Positions 46,164 through 56,146 are shown, numbered from the stretch's first letter. The stretch: 64,000 bases of DNA from Phycisphaeraceae bacterium (GCA_019636695.1 JAHBXD010000006.1:62001-126000); one strand, 5' to 3'. Notes: generated by a model from the letters alone, not told the origin. Numbers and translations are program-made.

Positions 46164-48068
46164 TTACCTGGGGTCATCGGGCGGGTCTTTGGGGTCTTCT
46201 TTACGACGGTCGCGGCCGCCTCCGAGAAGGCCGTCGATGCCTCGGTTGAGCAAATCGCCGCCGACGCCGTCGAGGATGCGAGACCCTTCGTCACCGAGAA
46301 TGCCTTTGCCGGAATCGATGCCGAGGGCTTTTCGAAGTTGATCGGCCAGAGCAGCACGGCCGACATCTCGAAGGGCGTCGACAAGGGCATCGGCGGTGAT
46401 GCCGATGCGGGGGGCGCTCAAGCGTCCGGAGAGGGCGATCGGCAGGGTGAGCCGATCGACCGTGGTCTGCCCCACGCCGGGAACGTTGACCAAAGCCTGA
46501 TGCATGAGGACATCGAGGTTGAGGCCGAGTCGAACACCATCGGCGAGGCGGATCGGCCCGTCGAGGACGAGGTCAAATGTCTGCGCGCGGACGGGGAGTC
46601 GGTCGGCTTTGATTTTGAGCTGCTTTTCCACCCACGCCCCAGGAATGGCACGCTGGTGGAAATGAACCATGTCTTGACGACGAGTGCCCGTTGAGGGATC
46701 TGTTCGTGCAATTGAGCCAAGCCCGATCGAAAATCCGAAAGCACCCGACCGCGACTGCATCGAAACATCGGGCGGTGTGTCCACAAGCCACGGTTGGGTG
46801 GAAATGGACAGTACGACCACATCGACAGGGTCATCCGGCAGGGCATCGACCTTCATGGCGTCGATCTGAATCCGCCGCACGAGCAAAGTGGGTGACTTGT
46901 CAATCAGGTGTGCGGCGACGACGCGGCGATAGCCGAGCAGGGCGACTTCGCGTTCGATGCGTTGGCGATACGACTCTTCCCCTTCAGGCTTGTCTTTGCG
47001 GGTGGGATCTCGGCGTGCAATTTTGTCGATCCACGATTCGATCTGTTCGAGGCGTTCTTTCCATTCCTCGTACTGTTCGAGGTAGTCTTCGAGTGTTTTG
47101 CCTTCGCCCTCGGGCTTGGGCGCCGGTCGTTTGCCGACGATCCGGCCTGGTGTTGAGCGCCGTGACCCGCTGTAGGCTTCGGAAACGATGACTTCGTCGA
47201 TGGTCAGGCGCTTGCGGAGCAGATCGACGCCGCTGATCGCGCCTTCAAGGCGCGAAGCGCGGAAAACATCGCGATCGAGGCGTTTGCGGTCGGCGATGGC
47301 CAGCCCGCGAACGACGATCGAGCCGTTTTCAAGGTCGAGTCGCACGCTCTCGATGTCGACCGTGGCCCCATTGACCCTTTCGAGTTGCACCTGGGCCTGG
47401 CGCGTCAGCACGGGCGTGAGAATGTCTTCGGTGATGAAGCCGCGGCCGAGATAGACCACGAGCGCCACGCCGGCGACGAAGAGCACCCCGAGCGGTCGAA
47501 AGGGCAGGCCGAATCGCCTGCGGGCGAGTTCTTCGTACGACTTGCGCGCTTTGGGGCCGAAGATCACCCAGATCACAAGCCGACCGACGGGAGATCGGGC
47601 GAGTTTGCGCATCGTGCCGCCCTCTTTCCCAGCGCGGGCGGCCATTCGGCGGCGAAAACCCTGCACCACCGCGATGACGAAAATCGCCCAGAAGAAGCCG
47701 TAGATCAGCCCGACCGCGATGCCGCCCGTCGTCACGTAATACTCAAGCCCCAAGAGGGCGGTGCCCGGGGCGTTGATCAGCATCTTGAAAAACGGTTGCA
47801 TGGGGCCGTCGAGCAACGCCTGGCCGACGGCGAAGGTGATGGGGGTCATCACGAGCGAAACGAACTGGCCGGTTGCCGCGACGATCGCGGCGACGATGAG
47901 GTTGGCATGAAGAATCGCGAAGAGGACAAAGAGCAAGACCATCAGCCCCGGCGCTTGGCGGAAGCCGGGCACAAACCCAAGCACACCACCGAGAATGCAG
48001 GCAAGAAAGAGCTGCAGCGGTGTGGATTTGCCCCGGAGAATTTTGCCGATACTGCGTGTAATCAGCAT
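46164..48068 (-). CDS. TIGR03546-like membrane protein fused to a TIGR03545/AsmA-like domain
   Basis: A 634-residue protein. Residues ~1-230 have several membrane segments and look like the TIGR03546 family (VLGFVPGFRQAPGLMVLLFVLFAILHANL). Residues ~230-634 are a long beta-rich part with a central coiled coil (YLEQYEEWKERLEQIESWIDK), similar to TIGR03545 and AsmA-type proteins, which are implicated in lipid transport or outer-membrane assembly. In many bacteria the two families are separate adjacent genes; here they form one frame. The role is inferred only from similarity. Confidence 0.6.
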   Translation of the reverse strand: MLITRSIGKILRGKSTPLQLFLACILGGVLGFVPGFRQAPGLMVLLFVLFAILHANLIVAAIVAATGQFVSLVMTPITFAVGQALLDGPMQPFFKMLINAPGTALLGLEYYVTTGGIAVGLIYGFFWAIFVIAVVQGFRRRMAARAGKEGGTMRKLARSPVGRLVIWVIFGPKARKSYEELARRRFGLPFRPLGVLFVAGVALVVYLGRGFITEDILTPVLTRQAQVQLERVNGATVDIESVRLDLENGSIVVRGLAIADRKRLDRDVFRASRLEGAISGVDLLRKRLTIDEVIVSEAYSGSRRSTPGRIVGKRPAPKPEGEGKTLEDYLEQYEEWKERLEQIESWIDKIARRDPTRKDKPEGEESYRQRIEREVALLGYRRVVAAHLIDKSPTLLVRRIQIDAMKVDALPDDPVDVVVLSISTQPWLVDTPPDVSMQSRSGAFGFSIGLGSIARTDPSTGTRRQDMVHFHQRAIPGAWVEKQLKIKADRLPVRAQTFDLVLDGPIRLADGVRLGLNLDVLMHQALVNVPGVGQTTVDRLTLPIALSGRLSAPRIGITADALVDALRDVGRAALADQLRKALGIDSGKGILGDEGSRILDGVGGDLLNRGIDGLLGGGRDRRKEDPKDPPDDPR

Positions 48069-48295
48069 GCCTGGGTGCTCCGTGGGGTGGCATCGAGGTG
48101 AGGCTGCCGCAATAGGGTAGACCGCACGGGGGGGATACTCCGAAAGTCATCTTTGCGATCGGGCGCCTGTGTCAGCCCCAAGCGGTTCGGAGCGGTATCG
48201 GCAGGAGGGGCCTGGGTCGTAGAATCGCCCGAGTTCGGTCGAGTGCTCGGTCGGGGCAGCGTGCGGTGTGCATCCACGACGGGGAAGGGCGATGT

Positions 48296-48811
48296 ATGCG
48301 CGGGGTAGTACTGATCATGCTGGCGATGTTGCTCACGGGATGCACAGCAGGCAACCCCTGGCGCGATGCGTACGTGGCGATCTTGCCCGTACCCCAGGCA
48401 GCTTCGGCCGCAGTCGGACGGGCCCCCTCTGTGATGCTCGCGGATTATTCCGAGATTTCACACGAAAGCGATCTGTCGGGATATGAGGCAATCGGGTATT
48501 CAACATTCACCGGAATGATGCATCCGGGCCGCGAGCGAGAACTTGCGCAGTTTGCCCGCGAGATCGGCAGCGAGCACGTGGTGTGGGGGCTGCAACTCCT
48601 GCATGTAGAGAGCAGGACATCTCTACAGCCGGTTTCAGAATGGTCGGACACGAGGTCGCGAGGCAGGATCTACAACCCGGCCACAGGACGTTATGACCAG
48701 CGGTTTCGCGGGACGCATCGAACCCACACCACGGCCTATGTACCGGTCATCGAAGATCGTGCATATTACGCTTTTCGTGCGGTGTTTTACCGAAGCCTGA
48801 CGGGCCGTTGA
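48296..48811 (+). CDS. Small putative lipoprotein
   Basis: A 171-residue protein with a signal peptide and lipobox Cys at residue 16 (LLTGC). The mature part includes SGYEAIGYSTFTGMM and a tail with THRTHTTAYVPVIEDRAYYAFRAVFYRS. No family is known. The ATG at 48296 has GGGGAAGGG a few bases upstream. It ends 38 bp from the convergent PLP-homeostasis gene. Confidence 0.6.
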   Translation: MRGVVLIMLAMLLTGCTAGNPWRDAYVAILPVPQAASAAVGRAPSVMLADYSEISHESDLSGYEAIGYSTFTGMMHPGRERELAQFAREIGSEHVVWGLQLLHVESRTSLQPVSEWSDTRSRGRIYNPATGRYDQRFRGTHRTHTTAYVPVIEDRAYYAFRAVFYRSLTGR

Positions 48812-48849
48812 TTTGCCGTCGTGAAGGAATCGCTCGCCTTCGGCGGTAT

Positions 48850-49668
48850 TCAGCCTGCACGAGCACCCGCTTCGTGCTCTCGGGTCTCGGCACTCTGCTC
48901 GCCGAAAATCGCTGAGCCGATGCGCACAATGTTGGCCCCTTCGGCGATGGCGATTTCGTAATCGCCGCTCATGCCCATCGAGAGCAGGTTGCACTGGCCG
49001 TCGCCCACGCCGGCGTCTCGAAATTCTTCGAAAACCTCGCGGCAGCGGACAAACACCGGTCGAACATCTTCCGGTCGTTCGGTCAGGGGGGCCATGGTCA
49101 TCACACCGCGCACGCGGACATTGACCATTGTGTCGATCTGTTCGGCGAGCGGCAACGCCGCGGGGACCGGGCAGCCGAACTTGCTGGCTTCGCCCGAACA
49201 GTTCACTTGGATGAGCACTTCAATATTCTGGTCTCTCTTCAGGGCAGCCTGCTGAAGCTCTTCGGCAAGACGCAGCGAATCGACCGAATGAATTAACCGA
49301 ACAAAATCGATTACTTTGCGTGCCTTATTCCGCTGGAGATGCCCGATCATGTGCCAGCGGATGCCCTGGGCAGCGGCCTTGGGAAGCAGTGTGTCACCGG
49401 CGATCGATCGCCGCGTTGCGCTGAGCACACGCAGACGGTCGAGATACTCCGCCAGAACCGCCTCGCGCTGCACGAGTTGCTGAACCTGGTTTTCACCGAA
49501 ATCGCGATGGCCGAGATCAACCAGTGCCTTGATCTGGTCCGGCTCGGCATACTTCGAAACCGCCACAACAATGATCTCTTCCGGCCGTCGCCCCGAGCGG
49601 ACGGCGGCTTCACCGATGCGATTGCAGACCTCGGCATATCGGTCAGCCAGATGAGATGAATCGGTCAT
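48850..49668 (-). CDS. yggS: Pyridoxal phosphate homeostasis protein (PLPBP/YggS family)
   Basis: A 272-residue PLP-binding protein. The Schiff-base lysine is K39 (VVAVSKYAE), and DFGENQVQQ and NVRVRGVMTMAP are family motifs. YggS homologues balance B6 vitamers and amino acids; no enzyme activity is established. The protein is ~40 residues longer than E. coli YggS, with a longer insert between residues 75 and 95. It is divergent from the peroxiredoxin gene. Confidence 0.9.
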   Translation of the reverse strand: MTDSSHLADRYAEVCNRIGEAAVRSGRRPEEIIVVAVSKYAEPDQIKALVDLGHRDFGENQVQQLVQREAVLAEYLDRLRVLSATRRSIAGDTLLPKAAAQGIRWHMIGHLQRNKARKVIDFVRLIHSVDSLRLAEELQQAALKRDQNIEVLIQVNCSGEASKFGCPVPAALPLAEQIDTMVNVRVRGVMTMAPLTERPEDVRPVFVRCREVFEEFRDAGVGDGQCNLLSMGMSGDYEIAIAEGANIVRIGSAIFGEQSAETREHEAGARAG

Positions 49669-49775
49669 ATCGCCTCCTGCATTCCGACTCCCCGCGCACT
49701 CCGTCGGCGGGGCATCGCTAGCATACCACCTTCGCCCGGAATCGGCCGGGCGGGGCTTCTCGGGAGTATTGACTC

Positions 49776-50261
49776 ATGAGCGACACGTTGACACCCCGGC
49801 AGACTCCGATCGCGGCGGGCGAGATCGCGCCTGACTTTACCCTGAAAAACCAGAATCGCGAAGACTGGAACCTCGCAGAACACATCCGCACGAACGATGT
49901 AGTCCTCTGCTTCTATCCGCTTGATTTCACGGGTGTATGCGGCGTTGAAAACGAGTGCCTGACTCGCGAGATGGATCGCTGGTCGCGCACCGGGGCGGTC
50001 ATGGTCGGGGTTTCCTGCGACAGTTTCGCCGCACACAAGGCATGGGCCGAGCAGATGGGCTTCAAGCACACGCTGCTCGCCGATATGCATCGGCACGTCT
50101 GCAAGGCCTACGGCCTTTACTGGCCAGAACTCAATGTCGCTCGCCGCGGCACGGTTGTCGTAGGGAAAAGCCCGGATGGTATCGGGCGGGTGAAGTGGGT
50201 GCAGGCACGCGAGCCGGGGCAGGCGATGAACTTCGACGAGGTGATCGCGGCGATGGCCTGA
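49776..50261 (+). CDS. Peroxiredoxin, AhpC/TSA family (BCP/AhpE-like)
   Basis: A 161-residue thioredoxin-fold peroxidase. The peroxidatic Cys55 is in PLDFTGVC, the family PxxxTxxC motif, and R-containing RRGTVVV completes the active site. A second Cys at 61 could act as the resolving residue, though its spacing is unusual for BCP. It reduces hydrogen and organic peroxides. No reductase gene is adjacent. Confidence 0.88.
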   Translation: MSDTLTPRQTPIAAGEIAPDFTLKNQNREDWNLAEHIRTNDVVLCFYPLDFTGVCGVENECLTREMDRWSRTGAVMVGVSCDSFAAHKAWAEQMGFKHTLLADMHRHVCKAYGLYWPELNVARRGTVVVGKSPDGIGRVKWVQAREPGQAMNFDEVIAAMA

Positions 50262-50324
50262 GGGTGTTCTGCCGCGGGAGTGAGCATGTAACGATCCGCG
50301 GAAACGGTGCGCGGCATGCACGGT

Positions 50325-52271
50325 TCAAGGTGAGGGCGCTAGCAAACGCACGAGCGTAGTGAACCCCGAATCGGTCGAGGTTTGCGAAGTGACGATGTCG
50401 CCGACAAACCTGCGCCAGAGTTCGCGAGGGGGCATCGCCTTCATCCATGCCGGAGCGTTCGGAGTGGATTTCGCGGACTCAAAGCTGTCATAGAACCATG
50501 CCACAGCCCGATCGGTCTGCATATATGCGGCAAAGACGCCGCGGCTATCGACTGTTCGAATGGCCCGTTGGAAATCCGCATCCTGAGCGAGGCCCCCGGC
50601 GCCTGGGTTCGCCAAAGCACGCATGGCGTCTTCGAGTGCTTCGGGCGAACTCAGCATGACATAGCCGTGCCCGATTGCGAGCGCGATGGCAATGCCGAGT
50701 TCCTCGGATTCGAATATTGTCGAGCCCTCAAAGGTTCGAGGTTTGACACCGAGTTGCGCACCGAAGCCTGTAATCAGGTCGCTCAGGGGCGCGGCATCTC
50801 GCATTTCGACAGCCAGAAGAAACGGCATGGTGTCGCCGAAACCGAAAGGATCGAACCTGCTCGGCCAGTCGTCGTCTGGCGCAGCAGGGGCCTGCTTCGG
50901 ACGCAGCAGGGCGAAGTGCACCTGCATTCCCATGTTTTCGAAGATGGATCGTGAGGCAATCAGCCCGGTCATTGCCGGCCCGGCTTCCTGTCGAAGCGGC
51001 TCGGGAAGTGCAAGCAGCGACTTGATGATGGTGTCTGGCAATCGTGGAAGGTCGGCGACCATGCGCCCGGCGGCGACTGCCGACGCGGGGATGAACGGCG
51101 GGGGTGTGTACGGCGGACCGTTCCGGCTGAGAAGCTCCATAAGGCCGGATTTTCGGACGAAAAGCACGGAGTTACGAAGTTCGACGACCGCGTCTGGGCG
51201 ATCAAGCGAAAGGCCCCAGGCCGTGGCCTGCATTGCGTCTAGTCCGGTGATCGACGACATCACGTCGTTGATGTCGTCATCGTCTTCGGACCCAAAGTCG
51301 AACTCGCGTGAGTTCGCCTGACGTTCTGCCCGCGAGAGCCGCCGAACAAGCTCATCGTTTTCGAACAGCCAGGCGTGCAGCCCGGCGCCAAGCTCAGCCA
51401 GAGCTCGTGCGTACAGCGGCGAGTCAGAGACAGGGTCATTCGGCTGGATGCGAACAGCATCGAGAATGCCCGAAACATTCGCCGTGGTCTCGCCGAGAAC
51501 GATCGTGTCCTCAATACGGGCGAAAGCGAACTGCGGGATATTTGCGAGCCGCTCGCTCAGAGCATCGATCAGCGCATCGCCCGTCGGATCAAAGCCCTGC
51601 AGTCGTGCCTTCCAGTACCAGTCATACACCTGTGAACGTGCTTCCCAGTCCTGATCTCTTGATTGGGCCAGGCGGCGACGGAACTCGGCATGAAGTTCTT
51701 CCTCTCGTGCCATGCGGCGATCATGCACCAGTGAGCGCAGGGTCATGACATCTTCGTCGCCGTCGGCATGGTCGAACTGAAGAAGATCGTGCTCGATGCA
51801 GAAGTCGATCAGATGATCCAACGCGGCCATGGCCGCGTCGGCGCCCTCGCCGAACTCGACCAGCAGAAGCCATGAAGTCGAAAAAATCGAAATGTCATCG
51901 GGCGGATTCTCGCCGGCAAGAACATTGCGCACCTGCGCGGGATAGAGCTGCGCAAACCCGATGTGCCCTGTGGGCCACGCAAGCGCATCAGCATCGATAC
52001 CCACGCGGTCCATCGCGGAATCAAAATCGAGCTTCGCTTCGCCCGCGATCGCCTGGAGGAACGATTCGACCCGTGGATCAACAAAAAGGTCGTATAGTTT
52101 TGATGCCCGGGCAGATTCGAGAAGTAATCGGGCATCCGGAATCTCGGCGATCATTTTCACCTGCGAAGCATCGACAAGCTGCGACAACGGTGGAGTTGCC
52201 GCTGAAGAGAACGCGGCGGCAGCACCAAAGGCGGTCAATGCGAGAGAGATAAACCTGTTGCGGCCGAACAT
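50325..52271 (-). CDS. Large exported protein with DUF3352-like features
   Basis: A 648-residue protein. The start at 52271 gives a hydrophobic N-terminus (RFISLALTAFGAAAAFSSA) that looks like a signal peptide. The rest is mixed alpha/beta, with AIGHGYVMLSSPEALEDAMRAL echoing a DUF3352 pattern. No catalytic residues are visible. Its layout resembles the protein at 22193-24172, although no clear alignment was made by hand. Confidence 0.5.
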   Translation of the reverse strand: MFGRNRFISLALTAFGAAAAFSSAATPPLSQLVDASQVKMIAEIPDARLLLESARASKLYDLFVDPRVESFLQAIAGEAKLDFDSAMDRVGIDADALAWPTGHIGFAQLYPAQVRNVLAGENPPDDISIFSTSWLLLVEFGEGADAAMAALDHLIDFCIEHDLLQFDHADGDEDVMTLRSLVHDRRMAREEELHAEFRRRLAQSRDQDWEARSQVYDWYWKARLQGFDPTGDALIDALSERLANIPQFAFARIEDTIVLGETTANVSGILDAVRIQPNDPVSDSPLYARALAELGAGLHAWLFENDELVRRLSRAERQANSREFDFGSEDDDDINDVMSSITGLDAMQATAWGLSLDRPDAVVELRNSVLFVRKSGLMELLSRNGPPYTPPPFIPASAVAAGRMVADLPRLPDTIIKSLLALPEPLRQEAGPAMTGLIASRSIFENMGMQVHFALLRPKQAPAAPDDDWPSRFDPFGFGDTMPFLLAVEMRDAAPLSDLITGFGAQLGVKPRTFEGSTIFESEELGIAIALAIGHGYVMLSSPEALEDAMRALANPGAGGLAQDADFQRAIRTVDSRGVFAAYMQTDRAVAWFYDSFESAKSTPNAPAWMKAMPPRELWRRFVGDIVTSQTSTDSGFTTLVRLLAPSP

Positions 52272-52323
52272 GTCGAATACTCCGCAGACGCACATCGGGT
52301 GAAATGCGATCAGGAAAGAGGGA

Positions 52324-53352
52324 TCAAGGCGAACCGGTCTCGTCGTCCAGATGGGGCGGAGGGCCGAAGCGGCTGCGCGTGGGCGCTGTGTTGTAGGAAT
52401 AGCCGCTGTTGGGATTATCCCGGTCGTACGCAAAGGCATCTCGGTTGCGAATGAAATCGCGCAAGTAACGCGCCGGAATGGCGAAATTCAGACCCTCGCC
52501 GAAAGGAATACCCATATTCGTCACGCCGACTACTTCGCCTTTGTCGTTGAACAGAGGGCCGCCCGAATTCCCCGGGTTGATCTGCGTGTCGGTCTGGATG
52601 AACGTCAGTCCTTCAAAACTGCGATTTCTGACGCTGACGACGCCGCGAGAAAGCGTGCGCTCAAGTCCGAGAGGGTTGCCGATGGCAAAAACGCTTTGTC
52701 CAGCGCCTAACTGGTCATCAGTGTTGATGTAAACAAACTTGAACGGCCTGCCTTCAGGATGTTCGATCTTGATCAACGCCAGATCGACATGATTGTTCAC
52801 CGCAACGATGCGAACGTTATCGATCAAAAGGCGGTTGAAATCGTGCCGCGACTGCTCCCAAACCGTTGCGCGGATCCGCGTTTCTCCTTGGATCACGTGC
52901 GCGTTGGTGATGGAGTAGCCGTCAGGATGAATGATGAACCCTGAACCGAGTCCGCTGGGCGTGGACACCATGATGACCGCATCACCGATCTGCCGGGCCT
53001 GCTCTTCAGGTGATCGCTCGGCCAGGCCGGCCGCACTGCTGAACAGGTCGTCGTCGCGGGCATCGGTCTGTATTTCGCGTTCCGCCCGGTGATGCTCACG
53101 CACCTGCGCCTTCGGGATCTCAATGACCGTGAATCCGAGGTCAAGCCATAACGCCCGATCCGTCTCTTTCAGCACCGGGGCGACAAGCGTGCGGCCGTCG
53201 CCCAGGGTGATGGTGTCGCCGGCAGCGGGGGGGACGTCAGCCGTGCCCGCGGCGTTGAGGGTGGCTCCGGATTGGGTCGCGACCAGCGCTACGCCGGTTG
53301 CACAGGCCAAAGCGGTAAGCAGCAGGACCGATCGAGCACCTATGGGTGTCAT
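52324..53352 (-). CDS. HtrA/DegP-like trypsin-fold serine protease without a PDZ domain
   Basis: A 342-residue protein with a signal peptide (residues 1-~28). Residues ~45-90 resemble a small beta domain often preceding proteases in planctomycetes (TITLGDGRTLVAPVLKE..). The trypsin fold has a complete triad: H152 (TNAHVI), D190 (NHVDLALIKI) and S263 (GNSGGPL). A typical PDZ domain does not follow; the C-terminal ~40 residues are polar. It would cleave misfolded proteins outside the cytoplasm. The ATG at 53352 was chosen over longer frames because it gives the signal peptide. Confidence 0.85.
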   Translation of the reverse strand: MTPIGARSVLLLTALACATGVALVATQSGATLNAAGTADVPPAAGDTITLGDGRTLVAPVLKETDRALWLDLGFTVIEIPKAQVREHHRAEREIQTDARDDDLFSSAAGLAERSPEEQARQIGDAVIMVSTPSGLGSGFIIHPDGYSITNAHVIQGETRIRATVWEQSRHDFNRLLIDNVRIVAVNNHVDLALIKIEHPEGRPFKFVYINTDDQLGAGQSVFAIGNPLGLERTLSRGVVSVRNRSFEGLTFIQTDTQINPGNSGGPLFNDKGEVVGVTNMGIPFGEGLNFAIPARYLRDFIRNRDAFAYDRDNPNSGYSYNTAPTRSRFGPPPHLDDETGSP

Positions 53353-53507
53353 GGCGAGTGGCTCCGGCAAAGCAGAATCGACTTTAGGAAGCGTATCGGA
53401 TTTTCGGGTCGCGGGCATTCCGCTCCTCCGGCGTGCAGCGGGGGGACTCGGTGTGTACGCTGGAGCGGTCGATTCGTTCAATAGGGCAGATGACCGGGAG
53501 ATCAGGC

Positions 53508-55874
53508 ATGTCAAGGACGGGTGTGCGGGTGTTCGGCATCGCGGCGGCAGGTCTTGGGTTGGCGGCAGGGGCGTCGGCCCAGCCTGCCGACCCGTTAGCC
53601 GCATTTTTCGGGTTTGACCCGATGCGGATCGTGAGTATCGACCCGAACTGCGGCCCGGTGACGATTGCGGACTTCAACGGTGACGGAAGACCGGACATCG
53701 CCGTGGTAAATAACCGCAAGAGCCGGATCGAGGTGCATTACCTGCGTGTATCCGAGCGATCTCTCGAAGACATGCAGGCCGAATATCGGGTCAACGAACT
53801 TCCGCCGAACCCTTGGTACGACCGTTCGTTCATCAGCGTGCGGCACCGTGTCGGGGCGTTGGCCGCCATCGACGCCGACGGCGACGGCCGTATGGATCTT
53901 CTCTACGCCGGGACAAATCCGGAAGAACTTGTCGTGTTGGCGCAGAAAGCACCCGGAGAATTTGAAGTTGCTGCTCGTCGGCGAGTTCCGGGCCTTGCCG
54001 CTGGGCCGAAGGCCTTCGCCGTGGCGGATGTACTCGGAGACGAGAGGCCCGAAATCCTCGCGCTGGTTCGCGGGCGGATTGCCATCTTCACCCTTTTGCC
54101 CCGCCCGGAGTTCAGCGAGCCGGTCTTCATTGGCGCTGAAGGTGCAATTGCCGAGTTCCAGACCGGCGACTTTGACGGCGACGGATTGCGCGACATTCTC
54201 GGCATGGCCCGAGGCAGCGAGACCCCGCTTCGCCTCTGGCTCCAGACGCAGGATCCGAACGTTCGCGGTCGTCGCGCGGGCATTCTTCCCCGCGAATACC
54301 GATTTGAGATGCCGCAACTTCAGACAATCGCGAGCGTCTCAGTGCCCGGGCACCGGGGCGACCACATCGCCGTGCTCGAGAGTGCAAGTCGCAGGCTTGT
54401 GCTTCATCAACTGGTGAGTGAGACCTTTGATGGCGTGCAGGCCGGTGCTTCGATCGATCGCGAAGTGCAAGCCGAAGTCGGCGGGTTTGTCGATGGATCG
54501 AGCAAACTTCGGTCGATCGCCCTTGCCGATATTGATGGCGACGGCCGCATCGACCTGCTTGCCACCGACCATGCCGGGAACGCCATCGTGCTGCACCGCC
54601 AGGCGCCCGGGGTGGGTTTCTCCGCGGGAGTTTCGTTCCCTACGTTCAAAAAACCCCTCTTTATTGCCGTAGGCCAATGGGACGGCGGCGGAGTTCCCGA
54701 AGTTTTTGTGCTCTCGAATGAAGAAAAAACGGTCGGCGTGGCTTCGTATGACCCGCAGACTGGTCGCCTCGATTTCCCGCGCCCGCTTCCGCTGCTTACG
54801 CCCGGCGCCTCTCCCGAAGCCATGCAATATGCTGTGATCGACGGCCTGCCCACAGTGGCGATCGTCGTCAAGCAACGCCGCGATCTCGCGTTGGAGTTGC
54901 ATCACCCTTCCGGAAGCGGACGCGAACCGACAGTGATTCCCCTTCCTGGCATCACAGAGGCTCCCAAGTCCATTCTTGTTGCCGATGCCGATCGAGACGG
55001 CCTGACCGATCTGCTCCTGCTCACCCCGAATCAGCCGATGATCATGGTTCGCGGCAAACGAGATGGATCATCGGCCCGCCCGACTGAAGTGCTCACCCGC
55101 AACGAGATGAAGCAGTTCGGCCTTGTTCAGGCCGCCGGGCCAGAGAACACCATCCTGCTCGACAGCAATGGCGACGGCAGCGTCGAACTGCTCATCGCCG
55201 ATGAGAATTTCGTTCGCGCATGTGTGTACGACGAGAATCTCGGCTGGAGGGTGGTGTCGCAGGTCAACGTTCCGGGCGCCTCAACGCGATTCGTCAGCCT
55301 CGCACGTCTCGATGAAACCGACAATACTGCGATTGTCGCCGCGGATCGCGATGGTTCGCGCTTGATGATCTTCCGCCAGGATCGCACGGGCGCCTGGCAG
55401 ATCGCCGACCGAGTGCGACTCCTTGGGTTTCCTGTCGGACCGGTTTGGGCCGGACAGTTTGCCGGCGACGATCGCCCTGGAGTGCTCTGCATAGGTGAAG
55501 ACGGCTTTGCGCTTGTGCGCCTCGCCGGACGGCGGATAGTGCTCGATCAGGTCGCGGCCCATCGGGCGGATTCTGAGAACCGGCGAGAACATTTCGTGGC
55601 GTCTGGCGATCTCAACGGCGACGGGTTTGTCGATGTCGTCGTGCTCGATGCCCGCGAGCAGATGTGCTCGATACTTTCCATCAGCAAAGCCCGTCGATTG
55701 CTTCCCGCCACCGAGTTTAAAGTTTTCGAGTCAAGGCTCTTCTCACGAGGCGATGCGAATCAGTTTGAGCCTTCGGCTGCGATTGTGCGCGATCTGACAG
55801 GCAACGGCCGAGACGACCTGCTGCTCGTGGTGCATGATCGAATCTTGGTCTATCCCCAGGCAACCCGACGCTGA
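53508..55874 (+). CDS. Secreted FG-GAP/VCBS repeat (beta-propeller) protein
   Basis: A 788-residue protein with a signal peptide (residues 1-24). At least eight FG-GAP-type motifs are visible, including DFNGDGRPDIAV, DADGDGRMDLLY, DFDGDGLRDILG, DIDGDGRIDLLA, DADRDGLTDLLL, DSNGDGSVELLI, DLNGDGFVDVVV and DLTGNGRDDLLL, each with a Ca-binding DxNGDGxxD loop. This gives an integrin-alpha-like propeller, an extracellular binding protein. The ATG at 53508 is preceded by GGGAG. Confidence 0.8.
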   Translation: MSRTGVRVFGIAAAGLGLAAGASAQPADPLAAFFGFDPMRIVSIDPNCGPVTIADFNGDGRPDIAVVNNRKSRIEVHYLRVSERSLEDMQAEYRVNELPPNPWYDRSFISVRHRVGALAAIDADGDGRMDLLYAGTNPEELVVLAQKAPGEFEVAARRRVPGLAAGPKAFAVADVLGDERPEILALVRGRIAIFTLLPRPEFSEPVFIGAEGAIAEFQTGDFDGDGLRDILGMARGSETPLRLWLQTQDPNVRGRRAGILPREYRFEMPQLQTIASVSVPGHRGDHIAVLESASRRLVLHQLVSETFDGVQAGASIDREVQAEVGGFVDGSSKLRSIALADIDGDGRIDLLATDHAGNAIVLHRQAPGVGFSAGVSFPTFKKPLFIAVGQWDGGGVPEVFVLSNEEKTVGVASYDPQTGRLDFPRPLPLLTPGASPEAMQYAVIDGLPTVAIVVKQRRDLALELHHPSGSGREPTVIPLPGITEAPKSILVADADRDGLTDLLLLTPNQPMIMVRGKRDGSSARPTEVLTRNEMKQFGLVQAAGPENTILLDSNGDGSVELLIADENFVRACVYDENLGWRVVSQVNVPGASTRFVSLARLDETDNTAIVAADRDGSRLMIFRQDRTGAWQIADRVRLLGFPVGPVWAGQFAGDDRPGVLCIGEDGFALVRLAGRRIVLDQVAAHRADSENRREHFVASGDLNGDGFVDVVVLDAREQMCSILSISKARRLLPATEFKVFESRLFSRGDANQFEPSAAIVRDLTGNGRDDLLLVVHDRILVYPQATRR

Positions 55875-56091
55875 AGGCGAGGGGCAGAGAATCCGGATCT
55901 GCTCCGAATAGACCTGGGTGGTTTCATGCCGGTGGCCCATACGTACCCGAATTCCAGGTGGTCCCCTCCCCTTCGCCCGGGTATTCAAGCAGGGCGCGGC
56001 CAATATTGGCCACCCGTGTTCTCTTGCGTTGTCGAACGCCAGAATTCGAGATCGCTGTACGGGTAAACATCAAGGGGGCTTTTTTTCACCC

Positions 56092-56119
56092 TTGACTTGC
56101 GATACTCGGATGCAATAGT
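56092..56119 (+). promoter_or_regulatory. Candidate sigma-70-type promoter of the Rrf2 gene
   Basis: TTGACT (56092-56097) and AATAGT (56114-56119) are separated by 16 bp, 43 bp before the Rrf2 start. A CAAGGG...CCCTTG hairpin overlaps the -35 on its 5' side (56071-56094). The remainder of the 287-bp gap since 55874 shows no gene. Confidence 0.5.
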
Positions 56120-56126
56120 GTACTAG

Positions 56127-56146
56127 TCGATATACATTCTCGATAT
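56127..56146 (+). repeat. Direct repeat TCGATAT, candidate regulatory site
   Basis: TCGATAT occurs at 56127-56133 and 56140-56146 (13-bp period) just downstream of the proposed promoter and before the Rrf2 start, a position suited to self-regulation by the Rrf2 product. Confidence 0.35.
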
